DNA of 64,000 nt from Knoellia aerolata DSM 18566. Its GTDB lineage: Bacteria; Actinomycetota; Actinomycetes; Actinomycetales; Dermatophilaceae. The notes under the pieces were generated by a model. That model was given only the letters and a program-made list of their open reading frames with translations. It did not search any database and was not told the DNA's origin. Position numbers and translations under genes: made by a program. Where the stretch lies: positions 35,068-99,067 of the forward strand of contig NZ_AVPL01000007.1 of assembly GCF_000768695.1 (NCBI RefSeq), written 5' to 3'. Of the stretch, positions 20,056 to 28,645 are shown piece after piece (position 1 is the first letter of the stretch; each line of letters starts with the position of its first letter).

Positions 20056-20086
20056 GGCGACTCGTTCGAGGGTCGCTGAGACACGA

Positions 20087-20129
20087 CTCAGCCGGGTCCG
20101 GTGCGCTCCTCGCGCTGGACCCGGCTGAG
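20087..20129 (+). terminator. Terminator hairpin after the chaplin-like gene
   Basis: CTCAGCCGGGTCC (20087-20099) and its exact reverse complement (20117-20129) make a 13-bp stem with a 17-base loop, starting 31 bases after the chaplin-like stop codon. Confidence 0.7.
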
Positions 20130-20193
20130 CCGCGCCGAGAACCGGGGGCCCCGAGGTGACGATCGGCTGGGTGACGCCTCCGGGTCACACCGG

Positions 20194-20199
20194 CATACT
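20194..20199 (+). promoter_or_regulatory. -10 element of leaderless phosphoesterase gene
   Basis: CATACT followed by six bases and the ATG at 20206. The hexamer overlaps a copy of CGGCATAC (20191-20198), so the recurring 8-mer also forms part of this promoter. Confidence 0.4.
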
Positions 20200-20205
20200 G
20201 GGGCG

Positions 20206-20892
20206 ATGGTGCGTGTCCTCGCCATCGCCGACGAGGTGGACCACTCCCTCGTGGGGGAGCGGCTCACCCGGATGCGACCCGACCTCGTCGTCAGCGCCGG
20301 CGACCTGCCCTGGGACTACATCGAGTCGGTCGCCTCGGCCGTCGACGCACCGGTGGTCTTCGTCCCGGGCAACCACGACCCGCTCGTCGTGACGACCACG
20401 CTCTCGCGCGGTGGGCTGCACCTGGACTCCGGGATGCCCTGTGACGCACCCCGTCCCGTCGGGGCGGTCAACGTCGACGGGCTCGTCGTCGAGGTCGCAG
20501 GACTGCGGATCGCGGGCCTCGGTGGCTGCGTCCGCTACCGGCCGGGGCCCAACATGTACTCGCAGCGCGAGTACCACCTCAGGGCTCGTCGGCTCGCGTG
20601 GCGGGCGCACGGCGGGTGGGGCCTGCGAGGACGGGGGCGCCGTGACGTCGACATCCTCCTCACCCACGCCCCACCCCTGGGGCTGGGCGACGAGGACGAC
20701 GGTCCGCATGTCGGGATCGAGGCGCTGCACGGGCTCCTCGAGCGGCTGCATCCCACGTGGCTGCTGCACGGCCACATCCACCCTCACGGACACGCGCGAC
20801 CCGACCGGCGAGTGGGCGGCACCACGGTCCGCAACGTCGTGCCGGTGCGGCTGTTCGAGATCGAGCGAGGCGGCGCCGACGATGGTCTCTGA
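20206..20892 (+). CDS. Calcineurin-like metallophosphoesterase
   Basis: 228 residues from ATG 20206. The metal-binding motifs of the family are visible: AGDLPWD near residue 33, VPGNHDP near 55, LLTHAPPLG near 150 and LLHGHIHPHG near 185. The first motif, normally DxH, reads IADEVDH. Substrates in this family range from nucleotides to phosphodiesters and proteins, and the sequence does not decide. A leaderless promoter precedes it. The end overlaps the ParB-like gene by 11 bases, so the two are probably cotranscribed. Confidence 0.82.
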   Translation: MVRVLAIADEVDHSLVGERLTRMRPDLVVSAGDLPWDYIESVASAVDAPVVFVPGNHDPLVVTTTLSRGGLHLDSGMPCDAPRPVGAVNVDGLVVEVAGLRIAGLGGCVRYRPGPNMYSQREYHLRARRLAWRAHGGWGLRGRGRRDVDILLTHAPPLGLGDEDDGPHVGIEALHGLLERLHPTWLLHGHIHPHGHARPDRRVGGTTVRNVVPVRLFEIERGGADDGL

Positions 20893-21730
20893 CACCGGCT
20901 TCCCCCGGGCCGACGCCGAGGCGGACTTCCTCAAGGTCCGACGGCAGCAACGCATGTCCGGGCTGGCCCGCAAGGTGCGGGGCGACCAGGCGCGGGTGCT
21001 GTCACTGGACGAGGTCCTCAAGGCCCTCGGCAACCGGGGGGAGCAGTCGCTCGGGGTGCAGAGCATCCCCGTCTCCCAGATCGTCGGGTCGGTGGACAAG
21101 GTGCGCGAGTTCGACCCGAGCTTCCGGCCCACGTCCGGGCGGAACCGGGCACGGTGGGAGCGTCTGGCCGAGGCGGTCCGCCGAGGGGAGCCGATCCCGC
21201 CGATCGACGTCTACCAGGTCGGCGACATGTACTTCGTGCGCGACGGGCACCACCGCGTCTCGGTCGTGCGCGCCCTCGGTGACAGCCTCATCGAGGCCGA
21301 CGTCACGCGGATCCGGACGACGTTGGCGCCCGAGGGCATCCGCGGCCGGAGTGACCTGCGCGGCAAGAACCTGCGGCGCATCTTCCTCGAGCGGGTCCCG
21401 CTGGCCCGGCTCGCCCGCGCCGAGGTGAAGTGTGAGGACCCCCTCAACTACCCGCTGCTGGCCGAGATGGTGGAGGCGTGGGCGGCGCGGCTGATGTTCC
21501 GTGAGGGCACCCTGCTCACGGCCGCGCACGCCGCGGCCCGGTGGTACTGCGAGGAGTTCACCATGGTCATGGAGCTCGCCCGCGACGGCGGTTTCGTCGA
21601 GGCGCACGAGGCGGAGGGGGACGCCTACGTGCGGCTCGCGGGCACGCGCTACCAGCTCTTCGGAGAGCATGTGTGGTCCGAAGAGGTCTTCGAGCAGATC
21701 GCCCGCGCCAAGGGCAGGTCGAAGGGCTGA
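20882..21730 (+). CDS. ParB/sulfiredoxin-like domain protein
   Basis: 282 residues from ATG 20882. A central segment (about residues 60-130) matches the ParB N-terminal nuclease-like fold: IPVSQIVGSVDKVREFD, PIPPIDVYQVGDMYFVRDGH and HRVSVVRALG. The usual ParB DNA-binding HTH is not obvious, and there is no linked parA, so a role in chromosome partition is unlikely. Its helical C-terminus is unique to relatives found in Actinobacteria. Function unknown. It overlaps the phosphoesterase gene by 11 bases and converges on sugC with seven bases between stops. Confidence 0.75.
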   Translation: MVSDTGFPRADAEADFLKVRRQQRMSGLARKVRGDQARVLSLDEVLKALGNRGEQSLGVQSIPVSQIVGSVDKVREFDPSFRPTSGRNRARWERLAEAVRRGEPIPPIDVYQVGDMYFVRDGHHRVSVVRALGDSLIEADVTRIRTTLAPEGIRGRSDLRGKNLRRIFLERVPLARLARAEVKCEDPLNYPLLAEMVEAWAARLMFREGTLLTAAHAAARWYCEEFTMVMELARDGGFVEAHEAEGDAYVRLAGTRYQLFGEHVWSEEVFEQIARAKGRSKG

Positions 21731-21737
21731 CGGTGGG

Positions 21738-22955
21738 TCAGGTCGGGGCGTTCTCCGACCCCGTCTTGGCGCGGGTGACGCCCTCGAGCAGGTTGTCCCC
21801 GGTCTTGGCGTCGAAGATCTGCAGCTGCGAGGTGTCGTACCAGAGCTCCGCCTCCTGTCCCTGACGGGTGCGGGCGGCCGGGTCGAGCCGTGCGGTGACG
21901 GAGGTCCCGTCGCCGCCGTGCATGTCGTTGCCGGCGTCGGCTGCGAGGTCGTCGAGGTCGGCGGAGTGGGCGCCCTCGCCGCGCACGGTGAAGTAGGCGT
22001 AGATGTCCGAGCCCATCGCCTCGACGATGTCGATGGGCACGTTGAACCGCGCGCCTCCCTTGGCCTCGGGCACGAGCCGGGCGTCCTCGAAGTGCTCGGG
22101 CCGGATGCCGACGATGACGTCCTGGGAGCTCGACGCGGCCTTGTCGAGCGCCTGCCGGAGCTCGTCGGGCAGGGTGGCGTCGCCCAGCGACGTGGTGATC
22201 CTGCCGCCACCCTCGAGCCGTCCCGGCAGGAAGTTCATGGACGGGCTGCCGATGAACCCGGCCACGAACAGGTTGGTCGGGTGCTCGTAGAGCTCGGTGG
22301 GGGAGCCGACCTGCTGCACGACCCCGCCGCGCATGACGACCACCCGGTCCCCGAGCGTCATGGCCTCGGTCTGGTCGTGGGTGACGTAGATCGTCGTCGT
22401 GCCGAGGTTCTTCTGGATCCTCGAGACCTGGGTGCGCATCTGCACGCGCAGCTTGGCGTCGAGGTTGGACAGCGGTTCGTCCATGAGGAACGCCTTGGGG
22501 GAGCGCACGATCGCGCGTCCCATCGCCACGCGCTGGCGCTGGCCACCGGAGAGGTTCGACGGGCGCCGGTCGAGGTGCTGGGTGAGCTCGAGCATCTCCG
22601 CTGCCTCACCGACCTTCTTGGCGATCGTCCCCTTGTCGACGCCAGCGAGCTTGAGCGGGAAGCCCATGTTCTCGCCGACCGTCATGTGCGGGTAGAGGGC
22701 GTAGGACTGGAACACCATGGCAATGTCGCGGTCCTTGGGCGCCTTGTCGTTGACGACGTCGCCGTCGATGAGGAGGCGACCTTGGGTGATGTCCTCCAGC
22801 CCCGCCACCATGTTGAGGGTCGTGGACTTCCCGCACCCCGAGGGTCCGACGAGGATGATGAACTCCCCGTCGGCGATCTCGAGGTTGAAGTTGTCGACGG
22901 CGAGCGCGCCGTCCGGGTACCGCTTGACGACGTTGTCGAGGACGATCTCAGCCAT
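21738..22955 (-). CDS. sugC: Sugar ABC transporter ATP-binding protein (SugC/MsiK type)
   Basis: 405 residues: Walker A GPSGCGKSTT, signature LSGGQRQRVAMGRA, Walker B AFLMDEPLSNLD, the switch His in TIYVTHDQTEAMTLGDRV, then a C-terminal OB/TOBE regulatory domain from about residue 240. It powers the SugAB permease encoded just upstream. Proteins of this type (MsiK) often serve several sugar importers, so it may also energise the transporter at 10.9-14.2 kb that lacks an ATPase. It lies 33 bases behind sugB. Confidence 0.9.
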   Translation of the reverse strand: MAEIVLDNVVKRYPDGALAVDNFNLEIADGEFIILVGPSGCGKSTTLNMVAGLEDITQGRLLIDGDVVNDKAPKDRDIAMVFQSYALYPHMTVGENMGFPLKLAGVDKGTIAKKVGEAAEMLELTQHLDRRPSNLSGGQRQRVAMGRAIVRSPKAFLMDEPLSNLDAKLRVQMRTQVSRIQKNLGTTTIYVTHDQTEAMTLGDRVVVMRGGVVQQVGSPTELYEHPTNLFVAGFIGSPSMNFLPGRLEGGGRITTSLGDATLPDELRQALDKAASSSQDVIVGIRPEHFEDARLVPEAKGGARFNVPIDIVEAMGSDIYAYFTVRGEGAHSADLDDLAADAGNDMHGGDGTSVTARLDPAARTRQGQEAELWYDTSQLQIFDAKTGDNLLEGVTRAKTGSENAPT

Positions 22956-22988
22956 GGCTGCTCCTTCGGGGTGCGTGCGGGTCCCTGC

Positions 22989-23822
22989 TCAGCCCTTGAC
23001 GGCGCCGGACGTCAGTCCGGCCACGATCCGTCGCTGGAAGAGCAGGACGAAGATGACGATGGGGATGGTGATGATGACGGCGGCGGCGGCGATCGGCCCG
23101 GTCGGCTTCTCGAACGTCGTGGCGCCGGTGAAGTACGCCATGGCGGCGGGGACCGTGCGCGAGGCCGACGTCGACGTCAGCGAGATCGCGAAGAGGAAGT
23201 CGTTCCAGCAGCTGATGAAGACGAGGATGGCGGTCGTGAAGACCCCCGGCATCGCCAGTGGGGTGATGACCTGACGGAAGGCCTGGTAGGGCGTGGCTCC
23301 GTCCATCTTGGCCGCCTTCTCGAGCTCCCACGGGATCTCCCGGAAGAACGCGGAGAGGGTGTAGATCGCCAGCGGCAGGGCGAACGTGATGTAGGGGATG
23401 ATGAGGCCGAGCCAGGTGTCGAACAGCCCCAGCGCGGTCTCGATCTTGAAGAGCGGCGTGACCAGGGCGATCTGCGGGAACATGGCGATGAGCAGTGACA
23501 GCGCGACGATCGTCCTCTTGCCGGGGAAGTCGAGCCGGGCGATGGCGTAGGCGGCCATCGTGCCGAAGATGATCGCCACGAAGGTCGCGATGAGGCAGAT
23601 GCCGATCGAGTTGATGAGCGCCCGTGTGAAGTCCGGGTTGTCGAAGATCTGCTGGTAGCTCGCCCACGACGGCGACACCGGGAGGAAGTTCCCGTCGTTG
23701 AGGCTCGCGGAGTCCTTGAGCGACAGCGAGATGATCCAGACGACGGGCACGAACGCGTAGATGAGCACCAGGGTGTTGACCGCCGTCCAGGTCAGCTTCC
23801 GCTGGGTCGTCTCCTGCTGCAT
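22989..23822 (-). CDS. sugB: Trehalose-type ABC transporter permease (SugB-like, MalG family)
   Basis: 277 residues, six membrane segments, EAA loop [21 protein letters not shown] and the C-terminal GAVKG. I chose ATG 23822 (MQQETTQRK), one base after the sugA stop, rather than 23843, which would overlap sugA by 20 bases. Gene order lpqY-sugA-sugB-sugC is the mycobacterial trehalose importer order. Confidence 0.85.
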   Translation of the reverse strand: MQQETTQRKLTWTAVNTLVLIYAFVPVVWIISLSLKDSASLNDGNFLPVSPSWASYQQIFDNPDFTRALINSIGICLIATFVAIIFGTMAAYAIARLDFPGKRTIVALSLLIAMFPQIALVTPLFKIETALGLFDTWLGLIIPYITFALPLAIYTLSAFFREIPWELEKAAKMDGATPYQAFRQVITPLAMPGVFTTAILVFISCWNDFLFAISLTSTSASRTVPAAMAYFTGATTFEKPTGPIAAAAVIITIPIVIFVLLFQRRIVAGLTSGAVKG

Positions 23823-23823
23823 G

Positions 23824-24807
23824 TCAGCGCCTCCCGCCGTCATCGGACCCCGGGGCGGCGGCCCCGAAGACCTTGATGAAGATGAACGCGATGATGGCGA
23901 TGGACAGGAAGATCAGCACCGCCATCGTCGACCCGATGCCGAGGTTGAGCCCCCGGATGAGGTTGTTGTAGCCCACCATCGACACCGACGCCGTCTCGTT
24001 CGCGCCGCCGGTGAGAACGAAGATGTTGTCGAAGATCCGGAACGCATCCAGGGTGCGGAACAGGAGCGCGACGAGGATCGACGGCTTGATGAGGGGCACC
24101 GTGATGGCCCAGAACCGCTGCCAGGCCGAGCCGCCGTCCATCGCCGCCGCCTTGTGCAGGTCCTCGGGCACGAGCGCCAGTCCCGCCATGAGGAGCAGGG
24201 CCATGAACGGCACGGTCTTCCACACCTCGGCGAGGATGATGATCGCGATCGAGGACCACTTGCCGGTGAGTGGGGCGTTGCTGCCGGCCAGCCAACCGAG
24301 GTCCTGGGTCCAGGCGAAGCGCCACGAGAAGGCCGCCACGACGGTGACGATCGCGTAGGGCACGAGCGCCGAGGTGCGCACGAGACCGCGGCCGACGATG
24401 GTGCGGTGCATGACGATCGCGAGGAGCATCCCGAAGATGAGCTCGAGGAAGGCGCTGACGACCGTGATGAACATCGTGATCCCGAACGCCTGCCACCAGA
24501 TCGAGCTGGACAGGACGGTGACGTAGTTCTCGAGTCCGATGAACTCGTTGGCGTCGGGGGTGCGCAGGTCGGCGCGGTTGAGTGACAGCCACAGGGCGTA
24601 GAAGATCGGGTATGCCGTCACGGCCAGCATGATGATCACCGCGGGGGCGACCAGCTTGATCCCGAGGTTGCGCTCGGCGCGCTTTCCCTCGCTGAAGCGT
24701 TTCTTCGCGATCTCGGTGCCGTCGTCGCCGCCGGTGTTCGAGCCGTCGAGACCGCCCTCGATGACCCTGGCTCCGGCGGCCTCGGCTGCATTCGTGCTGC
24801 TGCTCAC
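23824..24807 (-). CDS. sugA: Trehalose-type ABC transporter permease (SugA-like, MalF family)
   Basis: 327 residues. A polar cytoplasmic N-terminus of about 50 residues is followed by six membrane segments and the EAA loop [21 protein letters not shown]. It forms the membrane heterodimer with the SugB-like protein. ATG 24807 overlaps the lpqY stop by four bases, and its own stop is one base from the sugB start. Confidence 0.85.
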   Translation of the reverse strand: MSSSTNAAEAAGARVIEGGLDGSNTGGDDGTEIAKKRFSEGKRAERNLGIKLVAPAVIIMLAVTAYPIFYALWLSLNRADLRTPDANEFIGLENYVTVLSSSIWWQAFGITMFITVVSAFLELIFGMLLAIVMHRTIVGRGLVRTSALVPYAIVTVVAAFSWRFAWTQDLGWLAGSNAPLTGKWSSIAIIILAEVWKTVPFMALLLMAGLALVPEDLHKAAAMDGGSAWQRFWAITVPLIKPSILVALLFRTLDAFRIFDNIFVLTGGANETASVSMVGYNNLIRGLNLGIGSTMAVLIFLSIAIIAFIFIKVFGAAAPGSDDGGRR

Positions 24808-26096
24808 GGCAGGATCCCCTTTCCTTCGAGCGTCTGCGCGATGAGGTCACGCAGCTCGGACGTGGAGGCCTCCGGGTCGATGGAGCCCGGAGGAGAGAGG
24901 TTCGTCGAGACCAGGGTGGAGATGTTCTGGTAGAGCGGCGTCCTCGGACGTGGCACCGCGTTCTTCAGCTCCTCGAGCATGACGTCACCCATGGGGTACT
25001 GCTCCCGGAACTCGGCGTTGCTCGTGTAGATGCGCTCGAGCACCGGTGCGTCGCCGGCGTCGATCGCGGCCTTGACCTGGTGCTCCTCGTTGCGCAGGCA
25101 CATCGCCGCCTCGTAGGTCTCCTCCGGGTGCTTGCTGTACGTGCTCACCGCGTAGTTCATGCCACCGAGGGTCACCTTGGGGGGCTGGCCGGCCTCGACG
25201 CTCGGGAACGTCGTGTAGCCCAGGTCGGCGGCGACCTCGGGGTTGGCGGTGCGCATCGCGGACAGGACGTAGGGCCAGTTGAGCGAGAAGGCCGACCGGC
25301 CCGCCTGCAGGTCGGCGAAGACCTCCGGCTCCTGCGCGTTGGACAGGGACCCGCTGACGAGACCGGACGTCGCGAGCTTCTTCATCAACGCGAGTCCCTG
25401 GACCGCCTTGTCGTCGAGGGTCACCTTGGTGCTGTCCTCGTTGACGAAGGTGGCTCCGTAGGCGTTGAGCACGTTGTTGATGTTGACGACGTAGCCCTCG
25501 TACTGGGCCGCGGTGAACCCGATCTGGTGGGTCTTGCCGGCGTCCTTGAGGGCCTGCGCCTGCTCGAGGAGCTCGTCCCACGTCTCGGGCGGCTCCGGCA
25601 CGAGGCTCTTGCGGTACCAGAGGATCTGGACGTTGGTCGTCCGGGGGATGGCGTAGAGCTTGTCCTTCCACGTGGCCGTGTCGACAGGCGGCTGGAGCAC
25701 CCCCTCCACGGCGGCGTCCTTCTTCTCGCCGGTCAGCTCGCGGATCCACCCGGCCTCGGCGAACTCGGCGGTCCAGGTGACGTCCATGCCGAGGAGGTCC
25801 ATGCCGTCGTCCTTGGCGGCGAGGCGCCGGACGAACTGCTCCCGCTGCCCGTCGGCGTCGCTCGGGAGCAGGTTCCCGACGATGGTGTACCGACCGCCGG
25901 CCTCGGCGTTGCAGGCCTTGATGAGCTCGTCGAACTTCACCGCCGAGGCACCACCGTAGAGGTTGACGACCGTGCCGTCCGGACTGCTGGAGCAGGCCGC
26001 GGTGAGACCGGCGGTGAGGGCGATCGCGCCGGCGCCGGCGACCAGCCGTCTCGTTCGCCGCGTCCGGCGCGAGACCGGGATCTGGTGACTGGACAT
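24804..26096 (-). CDS. lpqY: LpqY-like trehalose-binding lipoprotein
   Basis: 430 residues from ATG 26096, with GGGAGGAG six bases upstream; an ATG at 26141 lacks a site. Twin-basic signal peptide, then lipobox LTAACSS. The mature part resembles mycobacterial LpqY: FDELIKACNAEAGGRYTIVG, DVTWTAEFAEAGWIRELTG, TTNVQILWYRKSL, and the ending SIDPEASTSELRDLIAQ then GILP. LpqY captures trehalose released during cell-wall mycolate metabolism in mycobacteria; in a bacterium without mycolates it would scavenge environmental or leaked trehalose. First gene of lpqY-sugABC. Confidence 0.8.
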   Translation of the reverse strand: MSSHQIPVSRRTRRTRRLVAGAGAIALTAGLTAACSSSPDGTVVNLYGGASAVKFDELIKACNAEAGGRYTIVGNLLPSDADGQREQFVRRLAAKDDGMDLLGMDVTWTAEFAEAGWIRELTGEKKDAAVEGVLQPPVDTATWKDKLYAIPRTTNVQILWYRKSLVPEPPETWDELLEQAQALKDAGKTHQIGFTAAQYEGYVVNINNVLNAYGATFVNEDSTKVTLDDKAVQGLALMKKLATSGLVSGSLSNAQEPEVFADLQAGRSAFSLNWPYVLSAMRTANPEVAADLGYTTFPSVEAGQPPKVTLGGMNYAVSTYSKHPEETYEAAMCLRNEEHQVKAAIDAGDAPVLERIYTSNAEFREQYPMGDVMLEELKNAVPRPRTPLYQNISTLVSTNLSPPGSIDPEASTSELRDLIAQTLEGKGILP

Positions 26097-26115
26097 CTTG
26101 GCTCCTCCCGACCAC

Positions 26116-26140
26116 GTCACTGTGACCTGGGTCTCACCCA
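26116..26140. promoter_or_regulatory. Two short palindromes upstream of lpqY
   Basis: GTCAC-T-GTGAC (26116-26126) and TGGGT-CTC-ACCCA (26128-26140) lie back to back in the 60-base gap between cysG and lpqY, 20-44 bases before the lpqY start. They look like operator half-sites, but I cannot name the regulator. Confidence 0.35.
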
Positions 26141-26156
26141 ATACCCAACTCCCGGA

Positions 26157-27389
26157 CTAGCGCAACCGCTCGTCCGGATCAGCGGCCCCGACCGGGGTGG
26201 CCAGGGACACCACGTCACCGACGACGATGACCGCCGGGGACGCGACGCCGCGCGTCCTTGCGCGGTCGGCGATGTCGCCGAGGTCGCCGATCGTCACCCG
26301 CTGGGTCGGGAGGAAGCCCCGCTCGACGACGGCGACCGGGCAGTGGGTCGGCCGCCCCTGCGCGATGAGCTCCCGGGCGATGTCGGCGAGCATCGAGACG
26401 CCCATGAGCAGCACGAGCGTGTGGTCCGATCCGGTGGGGAGAGAGGGGATCTGCTCGTGTCCGGTGACCATCGTGAAGGACTTGGCGAGGCCACGGTGCG
26501 TGACCGGTATGCCGGCCGCAGCCGGGACCGCGATCGCGCTCGTGACGCCGGGGACCACCTCGACCGCGATGCCGTGAGCCTCGCAGGCGAGGCGCTCCTC
26601 GCTGCCGCGGCCGAGGACGTAGGGGTCGCCACCCTTGAGGCGCACGACGCCGTGGCCGCGCTCGGCCTCCTCGACGAGGATCGCGTTGATCCGGTCCTGG
26701 GGCACGGGGTGGTGGTGCGGGGTCTTGCCGACGTCGATGACCCGCACCGACCGGGGGAGTCTGGAGACGACGCCGCGCGGGGCGAGGCGGTCGACGACGA
26801 CGACGTCGGCCGAGGCCAGGAGCTCGTGGCCGCGCGCGGTGAGGAGCCCGTCGCTGCCGGGCCCGCCCCCGACGAGGGCGACCCACCCGGTCTCGCGGGG
26901 GCGACGGCGGCGCAGGTCGATCCCACCGCTGCGCAGGGCGAGGTCGATGCCGTCCCGGACGGTGGTCGCGAGGCGCGGGTCCCCGCCGGCGTGCACGGCG
27001 ACGGTGACGACGCCGTCGGGAGTGGTGACGTCCGTGCGCGCCAGGACGCTGGCCCTCGTCGCGGAGGCGTCGGTCGCGTCGACGCACCACACGCGCAGCG
27101 CGGCGGCGTCCGTGCGCACGGCCTCGTCCACGTGGGGATCGCCGGCGGCCGTGTGCACCAGCCAGGCGTCCTCGAGGTCGACGGGGCCCGCGTAGTCGCG
27201 CTGCACCCACTGCACCCGGTCCGCACGGCCCGACAGGGCGTCCGCGACCTCCTCGCACACCCACGGGGCGACGATGCGCACGAGGGCGCCCTCGTCGAGG
27301 AAGGCGTGGAGACGACGTCCGCTCACCGGCCCACCGCCCACCAGCACGACGAGACGGTCGGTGAGGTCGAGCGCCACGGGCAGGCTCAT
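26157..27389 (-). CDS. cysG: Siroheme synthase / uroporphyrinogen-III C-methyltransferase (CysG-like)
   Basis: 410 residues with two domains. Residues 1-150 are a precorrin-2 dehydrogenase-like Rossmann domain (LVVLVGGGPVSGRRL, WCVDATDASATRASVL). Residues 165-400 are the SAM-dependent uroporphyrinogen-III methyltransferase: VALVGGGPGSDGLLT, VVVDRLAPRG, VRLKGGDPYVLGRGSEE, EVVPGVTSAIAVPAAAG and VTHRG. Together they make siroheme for the sulfite reductase of the same operon. Whether the first domain also inserts iron is not clear, because the NVVD-type motif is altered to CVDATD. Its start overlaps the cysN stop by four bases. Confidence 0.88.
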   Translation of the reverse strand: MSLPVALDLTDRLVVLVGGGPVSGRRLHAFLDEGALVRIVAPWVCEEVADALSGRADRVQWVQRDYAGPVDLEDAWLVHTAAGDPHVDEAVRTDAAALRVWCVDATDASATRASVLARTDVTTPDGVVTVAVHAGGDPRLATTVRDGIDLALRSGGIDLRRRRPRETGWVALVGGGPGSDGLLTARGHELLASADVVVVDRLAPRGVVSRLPRSVRVIDVGKTPHHHPVPQDRINAILVEEAERGHGVVRLKGGDPYVLGRGSEERLACEAHGIAVEVVPGVTSAIAVPAAAGIPVTHRGLAKSFTMVTGHEQIPSLPTGSDHTLVLLMGVSMLADIARELIAQGRPTHCPVAVVERGFLPTQRVTIGDLGDIADRARTRGVASPAVIVVGDVVSLATPVGAADPDERLR

Positions 27390-28645
27390 GGGGTGCCGGC
27401 CATCCCGGCGGCCACGGTGTTGCCGTCGGCGGGGTCGATGACGAGAAACGCGCCACCGGCGCGGCTGCGGGCGTAGTCCTCGATCGGCAACGGCGAGGCC
27501 GTGCGCAGGACGACCTTCCCGATGTCGTTGAGCGAGAGCCGGTCCGACGGCTCGGTCCGGAGCGTGTCGAGGTCGAGCCGGCCGTCGATGGCCCGGACGA
27601 TCGCGGGCACGGTGCGGGACCGGTGCTTGACGAGGACGCGGGCGCCGGGACGCAGGTACGTGTCGCCGAGCCAGCAGAGGACACCCGTGAGGTCCTGGGT
27701 GAGGGACGGCACGTCGTCGGCGGCGACGAGGGTGTCACCACGGGAGAGATCGACCTCGTCCGCGAGCCGCAGCGTCACCGACCGCCCCGCGGCCGCCTCG
27801 GCCAGCTCGGCCTCGCCGAGGTCGATGCCGACCACCGTCGTGCGCTGTCCGGAGGGGAGCGCGACGACCGGGGTCCCGGTCGCGACGACCCCGGAGGTGA
27901 CCTGGCCGGCATACCCGCGGTAGTCGACGTGGCGTGGGTCGCGAGCGGCGCCCTGCGGCCGGATCGCGAGCTGGACCGTGAAGCGGAACGGCTCCTCGTC
28001 CGCCTCGGCGCTGGGGGAGAGGGTCTCGAGGAGCCCGAGGAGGCTGGGGCCGGCATACCAGGGCGTGTTCGCGGACGGCTCGACGATGTTGTCGCCGAGC
28101 AGGGCCGAGACGGGCACGGCGTGCGCGTCGGCGATGCCGAGCTGCCCGGCCACCTCGCGCACGTCGCGGCTCACCTGCGCGAAGACGGCCTCCGCGTCGT
28201 CGACGAGGTCGATCTTGTTCACGGCGACGACGACGTGCGGGACCCGCAGCAGGGCGGTCACGGCGAGGTGTCGCCGCGTCTGCTCGGCCACGCCCTTGCG
28301 CGCGTCGACGAGGAGGACGACGACGTCGGCGGTGCTCGACCCGGTGACGGTGTTGCGGGTGTACTGCACGTGCCCAGGGCAGTCGGCGAGGATGAACGAC
28401 CGCTCGGCCGTGGCGAAGTAGCGGTAGGCGACGTCGATGGTGATGCCCTGCTCACGCTCGGCGCGCAGACCGTCGGTGAGGAGGGCGAGGTCGGCGGCGG
28501 TGAGGCCGCGGTCGCGCGAGACGCGCTCGACGGCGGCCAGCTGGTCGGCGAGCACGCTCTTCGTGTCGTGGAGGAGGCGGCCGACGAGGGTGGACTTCCC
28601 GTCGTCGACGGAGCCGGCGGTGGCCAGGCGGAGCAGGGTCGGCAT
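27386..28645 (-). CDS. cysN: Sulfate adenylyltransferase subunit 1 (GTPase)
   Basis: 419 residues. GTPase motifs GSVDDGKSTLVGRLLHD, DCPGHVQYTRNTVTG and NKIDLV are all present, followed by two EF-Tu-like beta domains. With CysD it activates sulfate to APS at the cost of GTP. No CysC (APS kinase) domain is fused at the C-terminus, which fits the APS-type reductase upstream. I chose ATG 28645, which overlaps the cysD stop by one base (TGATG), because the longer frame upstream only reads through cysD out of frame. Confidence 0.93.
   Translation of the reverse strand: MPTLLRLATAGSVDDGKSTLVGRLLHDTKSVLADQLAAVERVSRDRGLTAADLALLTDGLRAEREQGITIDVAYRYFATAERSFILADCPGHVQYTRNTVTGSSTADVVVLLVDARKGVAEQTRRHLAVTALLRVPHVVVAVNKIDLVDDAEAVFAQVSRDVREVAGQLGIADAHAVPVSALLGDNIVEPSANTPWYAGPSLLGLLETLSPSAEADEEPFRFTVQLAIRPQGAARDPRHVDYRGYAGQVTSGVVATGTPVVALPSGQRTTVVGIDLGEAELAEAAAGRSVTLRLADEVDLSRGDTLVAADDVPSLTQDLTGVLCWLGDTYLRPGARVLVKHRSRTVPAIVRAIDGRLDLDTLRTEPSDRLSLNDIGKVVLRTASPLPIEDYARSRAGGAFLVIDPADGNTVAAGMAGTP

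Noticed and set aside
18573..20084. Minus-strand 503-codon frame with repeated segments opposite the chaplin-like gene
   Set aside because: The repeats come only from the repeated DNA of the real gene; no start signal and no recognisable protein.
20882..21730. ParB-like gene as a true chromosome partition gene
   Set aside because: No parA, parS or gidB nearby, and the HTH and dimer domain of ParB are not evident; only the nuclease-like fold is shared.
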